64,000 nucleotides of DNA from an uncultured Polaribacter sp. (GTDB taxonomy: Bacteria; Bacteroidota; Bacteroidia; Flavobacteriales; Flavobacteriaceae): positions 1,116,001-1,180,000 of the forward strand of contig OX044355.1 of NCBI GenBank assembly GCA_943846595.1, in the 5' to 3' direction. The notes beneath the pieces are model-generated. The model saw only the letters and a program-made list of their open reading frames with translations, was not told the DNA's origin and did not search any database. Shown in pieces: positions 39,215-48,665 of the stretch. How positions within the stretch are numbered: position 1 is the stretch's first letter; each line of letters starts with the position of its first letter. The translations under genes and the position numbers were made by a program.

Positions 39215-39412
39215 ATGAGAAGTAATACATGGAATTTAGTTTGGACCCTTATTGGTGCTGTCATTATTATGATGACTTTTGTGAATACCAGTGACTCTAA
39301 AATAGTTTTTGGAATTGAAATCGATATTTGGGTGTATCGCGGACTTTGGGGGCTAATTACGGTAGCGAGCTTTGTGAGTTACTTAAAAAGGAAGAAAGAA
39401 GAAGCAGGTTAA
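39215..39412 (+). CDS. Small membrane protein of unknown function
   Basis: 65 residues with two hydrophobic segments (LVWTLIGAVIIMMTFV and VYRGLWGLITVASFVSYL) and a basic C-terminus KRKKEE. Cotranscription with the amidohydrolase is likely from the 20-base gap. No family recognised. Confidence 0.65.
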   Translation: MRSNTWNLVWTLIGAVIIMMTFVNTSDSKIVFGIEIDIWVYRGLWGLITVASFVSYLKRKKEEAG

Positions 39413-39474
39413 AAACTTATTTCTAGAAAAGAGGAAAGTCCAACTACTTTCTAAGTTTGCAATGACTTGGGCTT

Positions 39475-40983
39475 CTATTCAAAAATAACATGCTGATAGG
39501 CACCGATATCGGGGCTTATACTTCTATCAACTCCCAAAATATCCATGCTAAAAAGGGTGGATATGGCTTTGTTAATCGCATCTGAATCCTGCCCAATCAA
39601 GAAATCATTTTTTTGTGGGTTTCTAAAATGAAGAAAACCGTTTAGAATGTTGTTTTGATAATTGGGATTGGTAAAATCCAATTCAATGTTGTTTGCAAAA
39701 GCTCCATTGACATCATTAAAGCGAAGCATTGAATTACTGACGCTGTAGTCGAAAACACTTCCTTCTACTTTATCTAACACAAATTCAATATTGCTATTTC
39801 CATCAAAAATACAATTGGTAAAGTTCGCGGCTATTAAGTCGTTTATAACGCGAGTAACTTGTCCACTTTCTTCTTCGTTGTCCTGATAGTTGTTTACTAA
39901 AACAGCAGGCAATTGTCGAATTCCTCGGTTCCAGTAATTTGCAAAAGTACTATGTGTAAAATTGTATTCACCTCCTATGGTAGCTGCTAAAGAGGCAAAT
40001 CCGGCATTTCCCATCACAAGATTGTACCCAGTAATTTCACTGTCTCTGGCCCAGATGCCATAAGCACCATGGTTGTAGATCTCTGTATTCTCTAGTGTTA
40101 GTTTTGTGTTTTTGTCTGAGCCGAGTGCATTCCCCACTAAAAGTCCAACCAAACCGTTTTTTATGACGGCATGTTGTATGGTATTGTCTACACTTCCCGG
40201 ACGTATTAGAATTACTCCCCATTGTCCGGGTACATTGCTAAAACTGTTTTCCAGTCGATCTCCTTCAAAAAACACCTTTTCGGACATCGTTCCGTTTACT
40301 TTTAAAGAAGCATTGTCGTCAATTATTAATCCAGAATTATCATGAAAATGTATTTTTGCACCAGCTTCAACGATCAATGTTTTGTCAGATGGGACCGCTG
40401 CATATCCATAGATAACCGTAGGTTTTGTGTTCGAAAAAACAAGTTCACTATCTTCTAAAAACCGTCCTTGAATGCTTGTAGGTTCGCCGTCAATGGTAAG
40501 CTTGTCAATTTCCATTGTCAAAGGATCTCTTCCTGGAAAAATAAAGTTGGCATCTTGTACCAAAGTTACCAAATCTACATCTTGTTGATTTATACCGTTG
40601 TCAAATAAAATCTTATCGGTATACAACGGATCTGTGATGGTTGAAAAATCGATGGTCGTTTCTACAAAAACATACATGCTGTCATTTGCCAAAATATTGA
40701 TTTCATTAAATTCCTTACCAGCGATACCATCTACGTTCAATCTGTAATTAGACATCATGCCATTTTCCAACTGAATGCTTGGAATACTAATGTCCTTACT
40801 GCTTCTGTTGTATACTTTTAGATTGTAAGTCGCAGAACCAATGTTCGTAAAAACAGTATCTAAAAATACAGTGTCCTTAGAAAATTCTAGTTTTCCGAAA
40901 CTTGGTGTTGTAGAGAAATCTTTTCTACATGAGCTAATGGTAATAAGAGAAAATGAGACGATGAATAATAGGAGATAGCGCAT
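39475..40983 (-). CDS. Lipoprotein with parallel beta-helix region
   Basis: 502 residues. Lipobox ending ITISSC at Cys19 predicts a lipid-anchored protein. After KLEFSKDTVFLDTVFTNIGS (an immunoglobulin-like segment) the centre has repeated short strands typical of a right-handed beta-helix (GYAAVPSDKTLIVEAGAKIH, NTIQHAVIKNGLVGLLVGN, ENTEIYNHGAYGIWARDSEI). Likely surface-exposed; the function is not known. Followed on the same strand by nothing closer than 60 bases. Confidence 0.75.
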   Translation of the reverse strand: MRYLLLFIVSFSLITISSCRKDFSTTPSFGKLEFSKDTVFLDTVFTNIGSATYNLKVYNRSSKDISIPSIQLENGMMSNYRLNVDGIAGKEFNEINILANDSMYVFVETTIDFSTITDPLYTDKILFDNGINQQDVDLVTLVQDANFIFPGRDPLTMEIDKLTIDGEPTSIQGRFLEDSELVFSNTKPTVIYGYAAVPSDKTLIVEAGAKIHFHDNSGLIIDDNASLKVNGTMSEKVFFEGDRLENSFSNVPGQWGVILIRPGSVDNTIQHAVIKNGLVGLLVGNALGSDKNTKLTLENTEIYNHGAYGIWARDSEITGYNLVMGNAGFASLAATIGGEYNFTHSTFANYWNRGIRQLPAVLVNNYQDNEEESGQVTRVINDLIAANFTNCIFDGNSNIEFVLDKVEGSVFDYSVSNSMLRFNDVNGAFANNIELDFTNPNYQNNILNGFLHFRNPQKNDFLIGQDSDAINKAISTLFSMDILGVDRSISPDIGAYQHVIFE

Positions 40984-41061
40984 GATTTTATTTTGGGCTT
41001 TTAAACAGCTCGATTGTTTAAGAAGTTGATTTAAAAGGATAACTGTCTAATTGAATTTTTA

Positions 41062-42102
41062 TTATTTTTTTACAAGCGCTATTTCAAATAATTTCTTCCA
41101 GTTTTTACCGGTAACAAAAAGCCGCTTATTTTTAGTATCATAAGCAATCCCATTTAAAACTTCATCTTCGGGCTTCAATTTTTGAGTTTTCTGCATTTCT
41201 TTTGTCAGGCCTTTCAAGTTTACAATTCCTTCTGCAACGCCTGTTTCTGGATTGATAATGATAATGGCGCTGTTGAGGTATTTATTTGCATAGATTTTAC
41301 CGTCTATGAATTCCAATTCATTTAAATTGTCCAAGGCGCGTCCTTTCGTATATACTTGAATTGAACGTTTCTCTTTATGAGTTTCTGGGTCTAAAAACCA
41401 AATTTTATGGCTTCCATCAGATTTTATCAGTTCGGTTTCGTTGTGAGTTAATCCCCAACCTTCTTTACTTTCACCATACTTAAAGGTCTTTTCTTGTTTA
41501 AAAGTTTCCAAATCATAGGTAAATCCCTTTTTATTTTGCCAGGTCAACCAATGAATTTTGTCATTAATAATGGTCATTCCTTCACCAAAATATTTATTAG
41601 CTAATGCAATTTTTTGTAAAACCTTTCCAGTTGTGATTTCAACTTTTCTTAATGAAGATTGCCCTCTTCGTCCTGTAGTTTCATATAAGAAGCCGTTGTA
41701 ATATTCTAAACCTTGTGTATATGCGGTGCTGTCATGCGGGTAGGTATTGATAATTTTATATCCATAGATGGTCGCCTTTTCTGTAGGGAAAATTTCAAAA
41801 GAACCTCTCGATTTAGTTGTTTTTCCCGGGTAGAAACTCAAAGCCACCACAAAATGTCTTCCAAAACCTAAACCCGAGGTATTGTATGTTGCCATGAGAT
41901 TGGTTGCAGGAATTTGTTTGCCATTCACAAAAAACTGAACGCTATCAATGGGTTGATTGTTCCTTTCTGATACTTTAAAAGTAGCAATCTCATTTATGGC
42001 AACTGTTTTAGGAGTTTCTAGTGTAAATTTATAGGTTTCCGAGCATGCAGTAATCAGCAATAAAAGTATAGAAAGAGTGATAAGAATCGAATAATTTTTC
42101 AT
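41062..42102 (-). CDS. Glutaminyl-peptide cyclotransferase (plant/bacterial type) lipoprotein
   Basis: 346 residues. Lipobox LLITAC at Cys20. The C-terminal 250 residues are a five-bladed propeller: INTYPHDSTAYTQGLEYYNG, YETTGRRGQSSLRKVE, YFGEGMTIINDKIHWLTWQN, SDGSHKIWFLDPET and LNELEFIDGKIYANKYL. The enzyme cyclises N-terminal Gln to pyroglutamate. The N-terminal 100 residues form an extra beta domain. Likely periplasmic. Confidence 0.88.
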   Translation of the reverse strand: MKNYSILITLSILLLLITACSETYKFTLETPKTVAINEIATFKVSERNNQPIDSVQFFVNGKQIPATNLMATYNTSGLGFGRHFVVALSFYPGKTTKSRGSFEIFPTEKATIYGYKIINTYPHDSTAYTQGLEYYNGFLYETTGRRGQSSLRKVEITTGKVLQKIALANKYFGEGMTIINDKIHWLTWQNKKGFTYDLETFKQEKTFKYGESKEGWGLTHNETELIKSDGSHKIWFLDPETHKEKRSIQVYTKGRALDNLNELEFIDGKIYANKYLNSAIIIINPETGVAEGIVNLKGLTKEMQKTQKLKPEDEVLNGIAYDTKNKRLFVTGKNWKKLFEIALVKK

Positions 42103-42234
42103 TTGAGATAAAAATTTCAGTGTTTTTGTTCTGTAAATATTAAAAAAAAGAGGTCAAAAAACATTTTTTAATCTGTCAAATCCCCGTAATTGTACTTTAA
42201 AGCTCTAAGATATCAAATAAAAACAATTTATTTA

Positions 42235-42264
42235 TTTGTAAATTGAAAAATAACGTTAAATTTG
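42235..42264 (+). promoter_or_regulatory. Promoter of rpmE2
   Basis: TTTG at 42235-42238, 18 bases, TAAATTTG at 42257-42264. The leader is about 95 bases with no clear stable structure. Confidence 0.7.
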
Positions 42265-42363
42265 CATCCTCAAAATAGCGGATAACAGTTATTTAGAGAT
42301 CTAGTAGAGCCTTACCAATTTTACTATTGCAAACATAACATTAAAGTATTAAAATTATATACA

Positions 42364-42615
42364 ATGAGAAAAGGAATTCATCCAGAAAATTACAGAATGA
42401 TGGCTTTTAAAGATATGTCTAATGGAGATGTATTTATAACGCGTTCTACTGCAGACACTAAAGAAACTTTAGAAGTTGATGGTGTAGAGTATCCTTTAGT
42501 AAAATTAGAGATCTCAAGAACATCTCACCCATTTTACACTGGTAAATCTAAACTAATTGATGCAGCAGGTCGTATCGATAAATTTAAAAGCAAATACGCA
42601 AAGCATAAAAAGTAA
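42364..42615 (+). CDS. rpmE2: 50S ribosomal protein L31 type B
   Basis: 83 residues. [40 protein letters not shown] and [20 protein letters not shown] are the type B form, which lacks the CxxC zinc pair of type A. Monocistronic, with promoter and terminator. Confidence 0.97.
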   Translation: MRKGIHPENYRMMAFKDMSNGDVFITRSTADTKETLEVDGVEYPLVKLEISRTSHPFYTGKSKLIDAAGRIDKFKSKYAKHKK

Positions 42616-42640
42616 TCTTTTTATACTTTTGAAAAATACA

Positions 42641-42672
42641 AACTCTAACATTCATTTGTTAGAGTTTTTTTT
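42641..42672 (+). terminator. Intrinsic terminator of rpmE2
   Basis: AACTCTAACA, six-base loop, TGTTAGAGTT, then T run. Confidence 0.92.
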
Positions 42673-42714
42673 GTGCTGAACATTTGGTGGCGCAAGCACA
42701 AATTAGGAACGAAA

Positions 42715-42742
42715 AAAACCGTTTCATAAATGAAACGGTTTT
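42715..42742 (-). terminator. Intrinsic terminator of gcvP
   Basis: AAAACCGTTTCAT and ATGAAACGGTTTT form a 13-bp stem; on the minus strand a T run follows. It begins 28 bases past the gcvP stop. Confidence 0.9.
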
Positions 42743-42769
42743 AGAGTATTTCCTTGAAGATTTTATGGG

Positions 42770-45607
42770 CTACATATAATCTTCAATCGGGTTGCAAGAG
42801 CAAATTAAGTTTCGGTCACCAAAAGCGTCATCTACTCTTCGGACAGTTGGCCAAAATTTATTCTCCGCAATATAGTCTAATGGAAAGGCTGCTTGCTTTC
42901 TTGTGTATGGAAACTCCCAAACATCGGCCGTCAACATTTCTTGAGTGTGTGGTGCATTTTTCAAAGGATTGTTGTCATCTTCTTTTGTTGCGTTTTTAAT
43001 TTCTTCACGGATCGAAATCATGGCATCACAAAAACGATCTAGTTCTGCAATACTCTCAGATTCTGTAGGTTCTATCATCATTGTTCCTCCTACTGGAAAA
43101 GAAACTGTTGGTGCATGAAAACCATAATCCATTAAACGTTTTGCAATGTCTACGACTTCAATGCCGTTTTGTTTAAAATCACGACAATCTATAATCATTT
43201 CGTGCGCAGCACGCCCTTTTTCACCCGTGTATAAGGTAGGGTAGTGATTGTCCAAGCGTTCTTTGATGTAGTTGGCGTTTAGGATGGCCATTTTTGTGGA
43301 ATCTGTCAATCCTTTTGCACCTAACATTGTAATGTATCCATAGGAAATTAAACAAGCTAAAGCAGAACCCCAAGGTGCTGCAGAAATGGCTGTAATTGCT
43401 TTTTCTCCACCTGTTTTTATCATCGGATTTGAAGGTAAAAAGGGTACTAATTGAGGTGCAACACAAATAGGTCCTACTCCAGGGCCTCCTCCTCCGTGTG
43501 GAATGGCAAAGGTCTTGTGAAGATTTAAGTGACAAACATCTGCTCCAATAGTTGCCGGATTTGTCAACCCTACTTGTGCATTCATGTTGGCTCCGTCCAT
43601 GTAAACTTGTCCACCGTGCTCATGAATGATTTTAGTAATTTCCTGAATTTCACTCTCAAAAACACCGTGCGTAGATGGATAGGTTACCATTAATGCAGCT
43701 AAATTGTCAGAATGAAATATGGCTTTTTCACGCAAGTCGTCTACATCAATATTTCCATTTTCTGCAGTTTTGGTCACAATTACTTTCATACCCGCCATCA
43801 CAGCAGAAGCAGGATTTGTTCCGTGTGCAGAAGCAGGGATGATGCAGATATTTCGATGAGCATCTCCGTTGGCTAAGTGATAGGCTCTTATGGTCATCAG
43901 ACCTGCAAATTCTCCTTGTGCTCCAGAATTTGGTTGTAAAGAGGTCCCAGCAAAACCCGTTACAATATTTAATTGCTGCTCTAATTTCTTTAATACTTCC
44001 TGATATCCTTCTGCTTGATTTAAGGGTACAAATGGGTGAATGTTTCCCCATTGTGGATTGCTTAAAGGTAGCATTTCTGAGGCGGCATTTAATTTCATCG
44101 TACACGAACCTAGCGAAATCATGGAGTGATTTAAAGCCAAATCCTTTCGTTCTAATCTTTTGATATAGCGCATCATGTCTGTTTCAGATTGATACGTATT
44201 AAAAATTTTATTTTCTAAAAACGGGGTATTTCTTTTGGTGTTTTCTGCAATTACTGGAACCGATTTAGGGAATTCTTTTGCTTGTAAACTGAAAGCTTCT
44301 TCAAAACAATGAACTATTGCTTTTAGTTCTTTCATTCCTACAGTTTCATTGATCGAAATAGCAACATGATTTGCATCGATATAATTAAAATTAATTTGGT
44401 TTGCTTCCGCAACTACTTTTAATTTTTCTGCTTCTACCTCGATGAGCAGTGTGTCAAAGTAAGCGTTGTTTAATTGCTTAAAGCCAAGCTTTGTAATGGC
44501 TCCTGAAAGAATTGTTGTTTGTTGATGAACTCTGTCGGCGATGAACTGAAGTCCCTCTTTTCCGTGATATACCGCATACATTCCAGCCATAACAGCCAAT
44601 AAAACTTGAGCAGTACAAATATTTGAAGTTGCTTTTTCACGTTTAATGTGCTGCTCTCTTGTTTGCAACGCCATTCTTAAAGCTCTTTTTCCGTTTTTAT
44701 CTTTCGTGACCCCAATGATTCTTCCAGGAATACTTCTTTTGTAAGCTTCTTTGGTTGCAAAGTAAGCTGCGTGGGGTCCTCCGTAACCTAACGGAATTCC
44801 AAAACGTTGTGAGGTACCCACGACCACAGCGGCCCCAAATTCTCCTGGTGCTTTTAATTTTACTAAGGATAAAATATCTGCAGCAACGGCTACTTTTATA
44901 TTGTTTTCATTCGCTTTTGAAACGAAGTTTTCATAATCAAAAATTTGGCCATATTTTCCAGGATATTGCAAAATAGCGCCAAAAAAGGCATCAGAAAAAT
45001 CAAAATCTTCATGATTTCCAATCACCAATTCAATTCCAATAGGAGATGAACGGGTTTGTAGTAATGAGCGTGTTTGAGGTAGAATTTCATTAGAAACAAA
45101 AAACTTGTTTGCACCTTCTTTTTTCTTTGAACGTTCTCGTACGTCATACAACAAGGCCATTGCTTCTGCAGCTGCAGTAGCTTCATCTAATAGCGATGCA
45201 TTTGCTAATTCCATGCCTGTTAAATCACAAATCATCGTTTGATAATTGAGCAAGGCTTCTAGTCTTCCTTGTGCAATTTCTGCTTGATAAGGTGTGTAGG
45301 CGGTATACCAACCCGGGTTTTCTAAAATATTGCGCTGAATCACACTGGGTACAATGGCTTCATGATACCCTAAGCCGATATAACTTTTAAATACTTTGTT
45401 TTTTTCTGAAAGCTTCTTAATATGAGCTAAGTACTCATATTCGCTTAGGGCAGGTGCTAAATCCAATTCGTTTTTTAGGCGAATGTTATCTGGAACCGTT
45501 TCTGAAATTAACTGCTCTAAGTTTGCTGCCTTTATGGTGGCTAACATTTCATCTTGTTCCTTTGTATTTGGACCAATATGTCTTCTTTGAAATGAATTTG
45601 TATTCAT
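42770..45607 (-). CDS. gcvP: Glycine dehydrogenase (decarboxylating), P protein
   Basis: 945 residues, the long single-chain P protein (fusion of both halves). Decarboxylates glycine and passes the aminomethyl group to the H protein. FQRRHIGPNTKEQDEM at the start, YTPYQAEIAQGRLEALLNYQ, GIPLGYGGPHAAYFA and the PLP lysine near 698 in HLNLHKTFAIPHGGGGPG are visible. gcvT and gcvH are not adjacent. Confidence 0.97.
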   Translation of the reverse strand: MNTNSFQRRHIGPNTKEQDEMLATIKAANLEQLISETVPDNIRLKNELDLAPALSEYEYLAHIKKLSEKNKVFKSYIGLGYHEAIVPSVIQRNILENPGWYTAYTPYQAEIAQGRLEALLNYQTMICDLTGMELANASLLDEATAAAEAMALLYDVRERSKKKEGANKFFVSNEILPQTRSLLQTRSSPIGIELVIGNHEDFDFSDAFFGAILQYPGKYGQIFDYENFVSKANENNIKVAVAADILSLVKLKAPGEFGAAVVVGTSQRFGIPLGYGGPHAAYFATKEAYKRSIPGRIIGVTKDKNGKRALRMALQTREQHIKREKATSNICTAQVLLAVMAGMYAVYHGKEGLQFIADRVHQQTTILSGAITKLGFKQLNNAYFDTLLIEVEAEKLKVVAEANQINFNYIDANHVAISINETVGMKELKAIVHCFEEAFSLQAKEFPKSVPVIAENTKRNTPFLENKIFNTYQSETDMMRYIKRLERKDLALNHSMISLGSCTMKLNAASEMLPLSNPQWGNIHPFVPLNQAEGYQEVLKKLEQQLNIVTGFAGTSLQPNSGAQGEFAGLMTIRAYHLANGDAHRNICIIPASAHGTNPASAVMAGMKVIVTKTAENGNIDVDDLREKAIFHSDNLAALMVTYPSTHGVFESEIQEITKIIHEHGGQVYMDGANMNAQVGLTNPATIGADVCHLNLHKTFAIPHGGGGPGVGPICVAPQLVPFLPSNPMIKTGGEKAITAISAAPWGSALACLISYGYITMLGAKGLTDSTKMAILNANYIKERLDNHYPTLYTGEKGRAAHEMIIDCRDFKQNGIEVVDIAKRLMDYGFHAPTVSFPVGGTMMIEPTESESIAELDRFCDAMISIREEIKNATKEDDNNPLKNAPHTQEMLTADVWEFPYTRKQAAFPLDYIAENKFWPTVRRVDDAFGDRNLICSCNPIEDYM

Positions 45608-45687
45608 AAAATAAAGTTTTGTTATGACTTATTTTTAGCGTTTTTTGTTGCGTTTTTCACAAAAAATCAAAGTGATTTTTTACGGAT

Positions 45688-45695
45688 CAAAAATA
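45688..45695 (-). promoter_or_regulatory. Candidate -7 element of gcvP
   Basis: Minus strand TATTTTTG, about 80 bases before the gcvP ATG. The intervening leader holds AAAAAATCA/TGATTTTTT (45661-45681), a short symmetrical hairpin. The leader is too short for a glycine riboswitch. Confidence 0.5.
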
Positions 45696-45781
45696 AGCAA
45701 TAAAACAGTTACTTTAGGAATACAAAATCGATAAAAAACATGAAATTATTAACTAAATATTAAGGTTATAAACAGAAAGCT

Positions 45782-45789
45782 TATTTTTG
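45782..45789 (+). promoter_or_regulatory. Candidate -7 element four bases before a start codon
   Basis: TATTTTTG ends four bases before the ATG at 45794. If used, transcription would start at or just past the ATG. Confidence 0.35.
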
Positions 45790-45793
45790 GCAA

Positions 45794-46615
45794 ATGAAAT
45801 GGTTTAGAATTCTGTTTGATTTTTATTTGAATGCAAGCATACACGTTGCATTAGCAGTTTTTAGCTTTGTAAAAATTACGGAAATTTATTTTGGTTTGCC
45901 TGCGAATGATTCTTTAAATTATTGCCTCTTTTTTGGAACCATTACTGGATATAATTTTGTGAAGTATGCTGGCGTTGCAAAATTGCATCATCGAAGTTTG
46001 ACAACCACGTTAAAAGCAATACAGTTTTTCTCCTTTTGCTGTTTTTTACTCCTTTGCTATTATGGGTATTTGCTGGCTATTCCAACCGTATTGTTATGTA
46101 TTCCGTTTGGAGTAATCACAATATTATATGCTGTGCCCTTTTTGAGTGGGTTTCAAAAGAGTTTACGCACGTTTAGCTACTTGAAAATTACGGTTGTTGC
46201 TTTTGTTTGGTGTGGCTTTACGGTTTTTATTCCTGTATTTGATGCTGGAAAGGAACTGGATTTTACGCTCCTACTTTTTGTGCTTCAGCGTTTTTTAATT
46301 GTTGTAGTTTTAGTATTGCCATTTGACATTAGAGATGTACAATATGATGCCATTTCTCTTCAAACGATTCCTAAAAAAATAGGCATCGAGAAAACAAAGA
46401 GATTGGGGTTGGTTTTAATGATCATTTCTCTGGTAATTGAATACTGTATGCAACTAGAAATTGATTCAAAAAACAGTTTTTTAGGCTTCTTCTTTTTGGT
46501 GACTATTTTTTTAATGCGTGCTCAAAAAGAGCAATCTAAATACTACAGTTCTTTTTGGGTAGAGTTGCTACCCATACTTTGGTGGGTACTTCTTTTGGGA
46601 TTCCGTAATTATTAG
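45794..46615 (+). CDS. UbiA-like integral membrane protein
   Basis: 273 residues, mostly hydrophobic with about eight membrane segments. TGYNFVKYAGV and VLPFDIRDVQYDAISLQTIP resemble the two Asp-rich loops of UbiA prenyltransferases, though the first loop lacks the full NDxxD motif. May be a distant prenyltransferase or a family member without catalysis. Divergent from gcvP. Confidence 0.55.
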   Translation: MKWFRILFDFYLNASIHVALAVFSFVKITEIYFGLPANDSLNYCLFFGTITGYNFVKYAGVAKLHHRSLTTTLKAIQFFSFCCFLLLCYYGYLLAIPTVLLCIPFGVITILYAVPFLSGFQKSLRTFSYLKITVVAFVWCGFTVFIPVFDAGKELDFTLLLFVLQRFLIVVVLVLPFDIRDVQYDAISLQTIPKKIGIEKTKRLGLVLMIISLVIEYCMQLEIDSKNSFLGFFFLVTIFLMRAQKEQSKYYSSFWVELLPILWWVLLLGFRNY

Positions 46616-46708
46616 ACATTATTCTGACTTTTTTTATCAACTTCAAGGTAATTGTTAACAAATAGAATAGATATAACAAAACTTAAAAAAGACTTCTATA
46701 TCGACTTT

Positions 46709-46716
46709 TAACTTTG
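46709..46716 (+). promoter_or_regulatory. -7 promoter element of the serB-serA fusion gene
   Basis: TAACTTTG, 38 bases before the ATG. No well-placed -33 element. Confidence 0.45.
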
Positions 46717-46754
46717 TAAATTTACCCACTTAATTCACAAGCAAAGTTTAAGAG

Positions 46755-48647
46755 ATGGATTTAGTAAAAAGAAATTATATTTTCGATTTTGACAGCACTT
46801 TAACCAAGGTAGAAGCGTTGGATATTTTAGCTGAAATTACACTGGCAAATAACCCTAGAAAGGATGCCATTATCCAAGAAATCATTGATATTACCAATTT
46901 AGGAATCGATGGTGAAATCTCTTTTACAACCTCTTTAGAAAAAAGAATTCAATTGCTGAAAGCGAACAAATCGGATTTAAATCCTTTAATTGAAGCGTTA
47001 AAAAAACAAGTTTCCAAATCTATCGAAAGCAACAAAGCTTTTTTCGAAGCCTATGCAAATGATATATATGTCATTTCTTGTGGCTTTAAAGAGTTTATCG
47101 ACCCGATAGTTGCTGAATACAATATTCCCACCGAAAGGGTTTTTGCAAACACCTTTGAATTTGCAGCCGATGGAGAAATTGTTGGTTTTGATGTAACGAA
47201 CCCCTTGTCGCAACATAACGGTAAAATAGAATGCTTAAAAGACATGAATTTATCCGGAGAAATACAGGTGATTGGTGATGGTTACAGTGATTATGTTACT
47301 CGTGAAGCAGGAGTTGCCGATACCTTTTTTGCTTATACAGAAAATATTTCGAGAGAAAAAACTACCGAAAATGCAGATTATATAGCGCCAAATTTAGATG
47401 AATTTTTATACGTGAATAAATTGCCAAGAAATATTTCTTATCCAAAGAATCGAATTAAAATACTCTTATTAGAAAATGTGCATCCAGATGCTTTTGATAA
47501 ATTATCAAAAGATGGTTTTTCAGTCGAAACTGTAGCACGAAGTTTGTCTGAAGAGGAATTGATCGAAAAAATAAAAGATGTTCATGTTTTGGGTATTCGC
47601 TCTAAAACAAAAGTGACTAAAAAAGTAATTGCAGCAGCAGAAAAATTAATGACAGTTGGTGCTTTTTGTATTGGCACCAAACAAATCGATTTAGAAGCTT
47701 GTAAAGAAAACGGAATTGTAGTTTTTAACGCACCCTACAGCAATACGCGATCGGTAGTTGAATTGGCCATTGGAGAAATCATTATGTTAATGCGTAGTGT
47801 TTTTCAAAGAAGTACCGAATTGCATAATGGACAATGGAACAAAACCGCGCAAGGTTCTAAAGAAGTGCGAGGAAAAAAATTGGGAATTGTAGGCTATGGA
47901 AACATTGGAAAACAATTATCAATTTTAGCAGAGGCGCTTGGAATGCATGTGTTTTACTATGATATCGAAGATAAGTTGGCGCTTGGTAACGCTACGAAAG
48001 TCACTGATTTATCAGAGTTGCTAGCGATTTCAGATGTAGTTACGCTCCATATTGATGACAATGCTGCTAACAAAAACTTCTTTGGAAAGAAAGAAATTTC
48101 TCAGATGAAAGAGGGCGCAGTTTTCGTGAATCTATCTCGAGGTTTTGTTGTGGATATTTTAGCTTTAAAAGATGCCTTACTGTCTGGTAAAATATCTGGT
48201 GCTGCTGTAGATGTATATCCAGAAGAACCTGCCAAAAATGGTGAGTTTACAACAGAATTAAAGGGATTGAACAATGTGATTTTAACACCGCATGTGGGGG
48301 GAAGTACCGAAGAGGCTCAAAAAGATATCGCCGATTTTGTACCCAATAAAATGATGGCCTACATCAATTCAGGAAACACGGTAGATGCGGTAAACTTTCC
48401 AAACATACGTTTGCCAAGACAAACCAAAGCACATCGCTTTTTACACATCCACAAAAATGTTCCAGGCGTCATGGCAGAAATCAATAAAGTCTTAGCGAAA
48501 TTTGATATGAACATTACCGGTCAATACTTGTCCACAGATGATAAAGTAGGCTATGTAATTTCAGACCTAGACAAAGAGTACAACCAAGATGTACTCAATA
48601 AATTGAGAGCCGTAGAGGGGACTATTAAATTTAGAGTACTATATTAG
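46755..48647 (+). CDS. serA: Phosphoserine phosphatase / D-3-phosphoglycerate dehydrogenase fusion
   Basis: 630 residues. Residues 1-215 are a HAD phosphatase of the SerB type: DFDSTLT with Asp11 and Asp13, ISCGFKEFIDPIV, and GDGYSDYVTREAG. Residues about 230-540 are SerA: GYGNIGKQL cofactor site, NLSRGFVVD, DVYPEEPAKNGEF and LTPHVGGSTEEAQ. A C-terminal ACT domain (HKNVPGVMAEINKVLAKFD) would allow serine feedback. The two activities are the first and last steps of serine synthesis from 3-phosphoglycerate; SerC is the missing middle step. Confidence 0.92.
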   Translation: MDLVKRNYIFDFDSTLTKVEALDILAEITLANNPRKDAIIQEIIDITNLGIDGEISFTTSLEKRIQLLKANKSDLNPLIEALKKQVSKSIESNKAFFEAYANDIYVISCGFKEFIDPIVAEYNIPTERVFANTFEFAADGEIVGFDVTNPLSQHNGKIECLKDMNLSGEIQVIGDGYSDYVTREAGVADTFFAYTENISREKTTENADYIAPNLDEFLYVNKLPRNISYPKNRIKILLLENVHPDAFDKLSKDGFSVETVARSLSEEELIEKIKDVHVLGIRSKTKVTKKVIAAAEKLMTVGAFCIGTKQIDLEACKENGIVVFNAPYSNTRSVVELAIGEIIMLMRSVFQRSTELHNGQWNKTAQGSKEVRGKKLGIVGYGNIGKQLSILAEALGMHVFYYDIEDKLALGNATKVTDLSELLAISDVVTLHIDDNAANKNFFGKKEISQMKEGAVFVNLSRGFVVDILALKDALLSGKISGAAVDVYPEEPAKNGEFTTELKGLNNVILTPHVGGSTEEAQKDIADFVPNKMMAYINSGNTVDAVNFPNIRLPRQTKAHRFLHIHKNVPGVMAEINKVLAKFDMNITGQYLSTDDKVGYVISDLDKEYNQDVLNKLRAVEGTIKFRVLY

Positions 48648-48665
48648 TACCTAAAAAGTAATGGT

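Noticed and set aside
45607..45695. Glycine riboswitch before gcvP
   Set aside because: The leader is only about 75 bases and lacks the conserved aptamer core.
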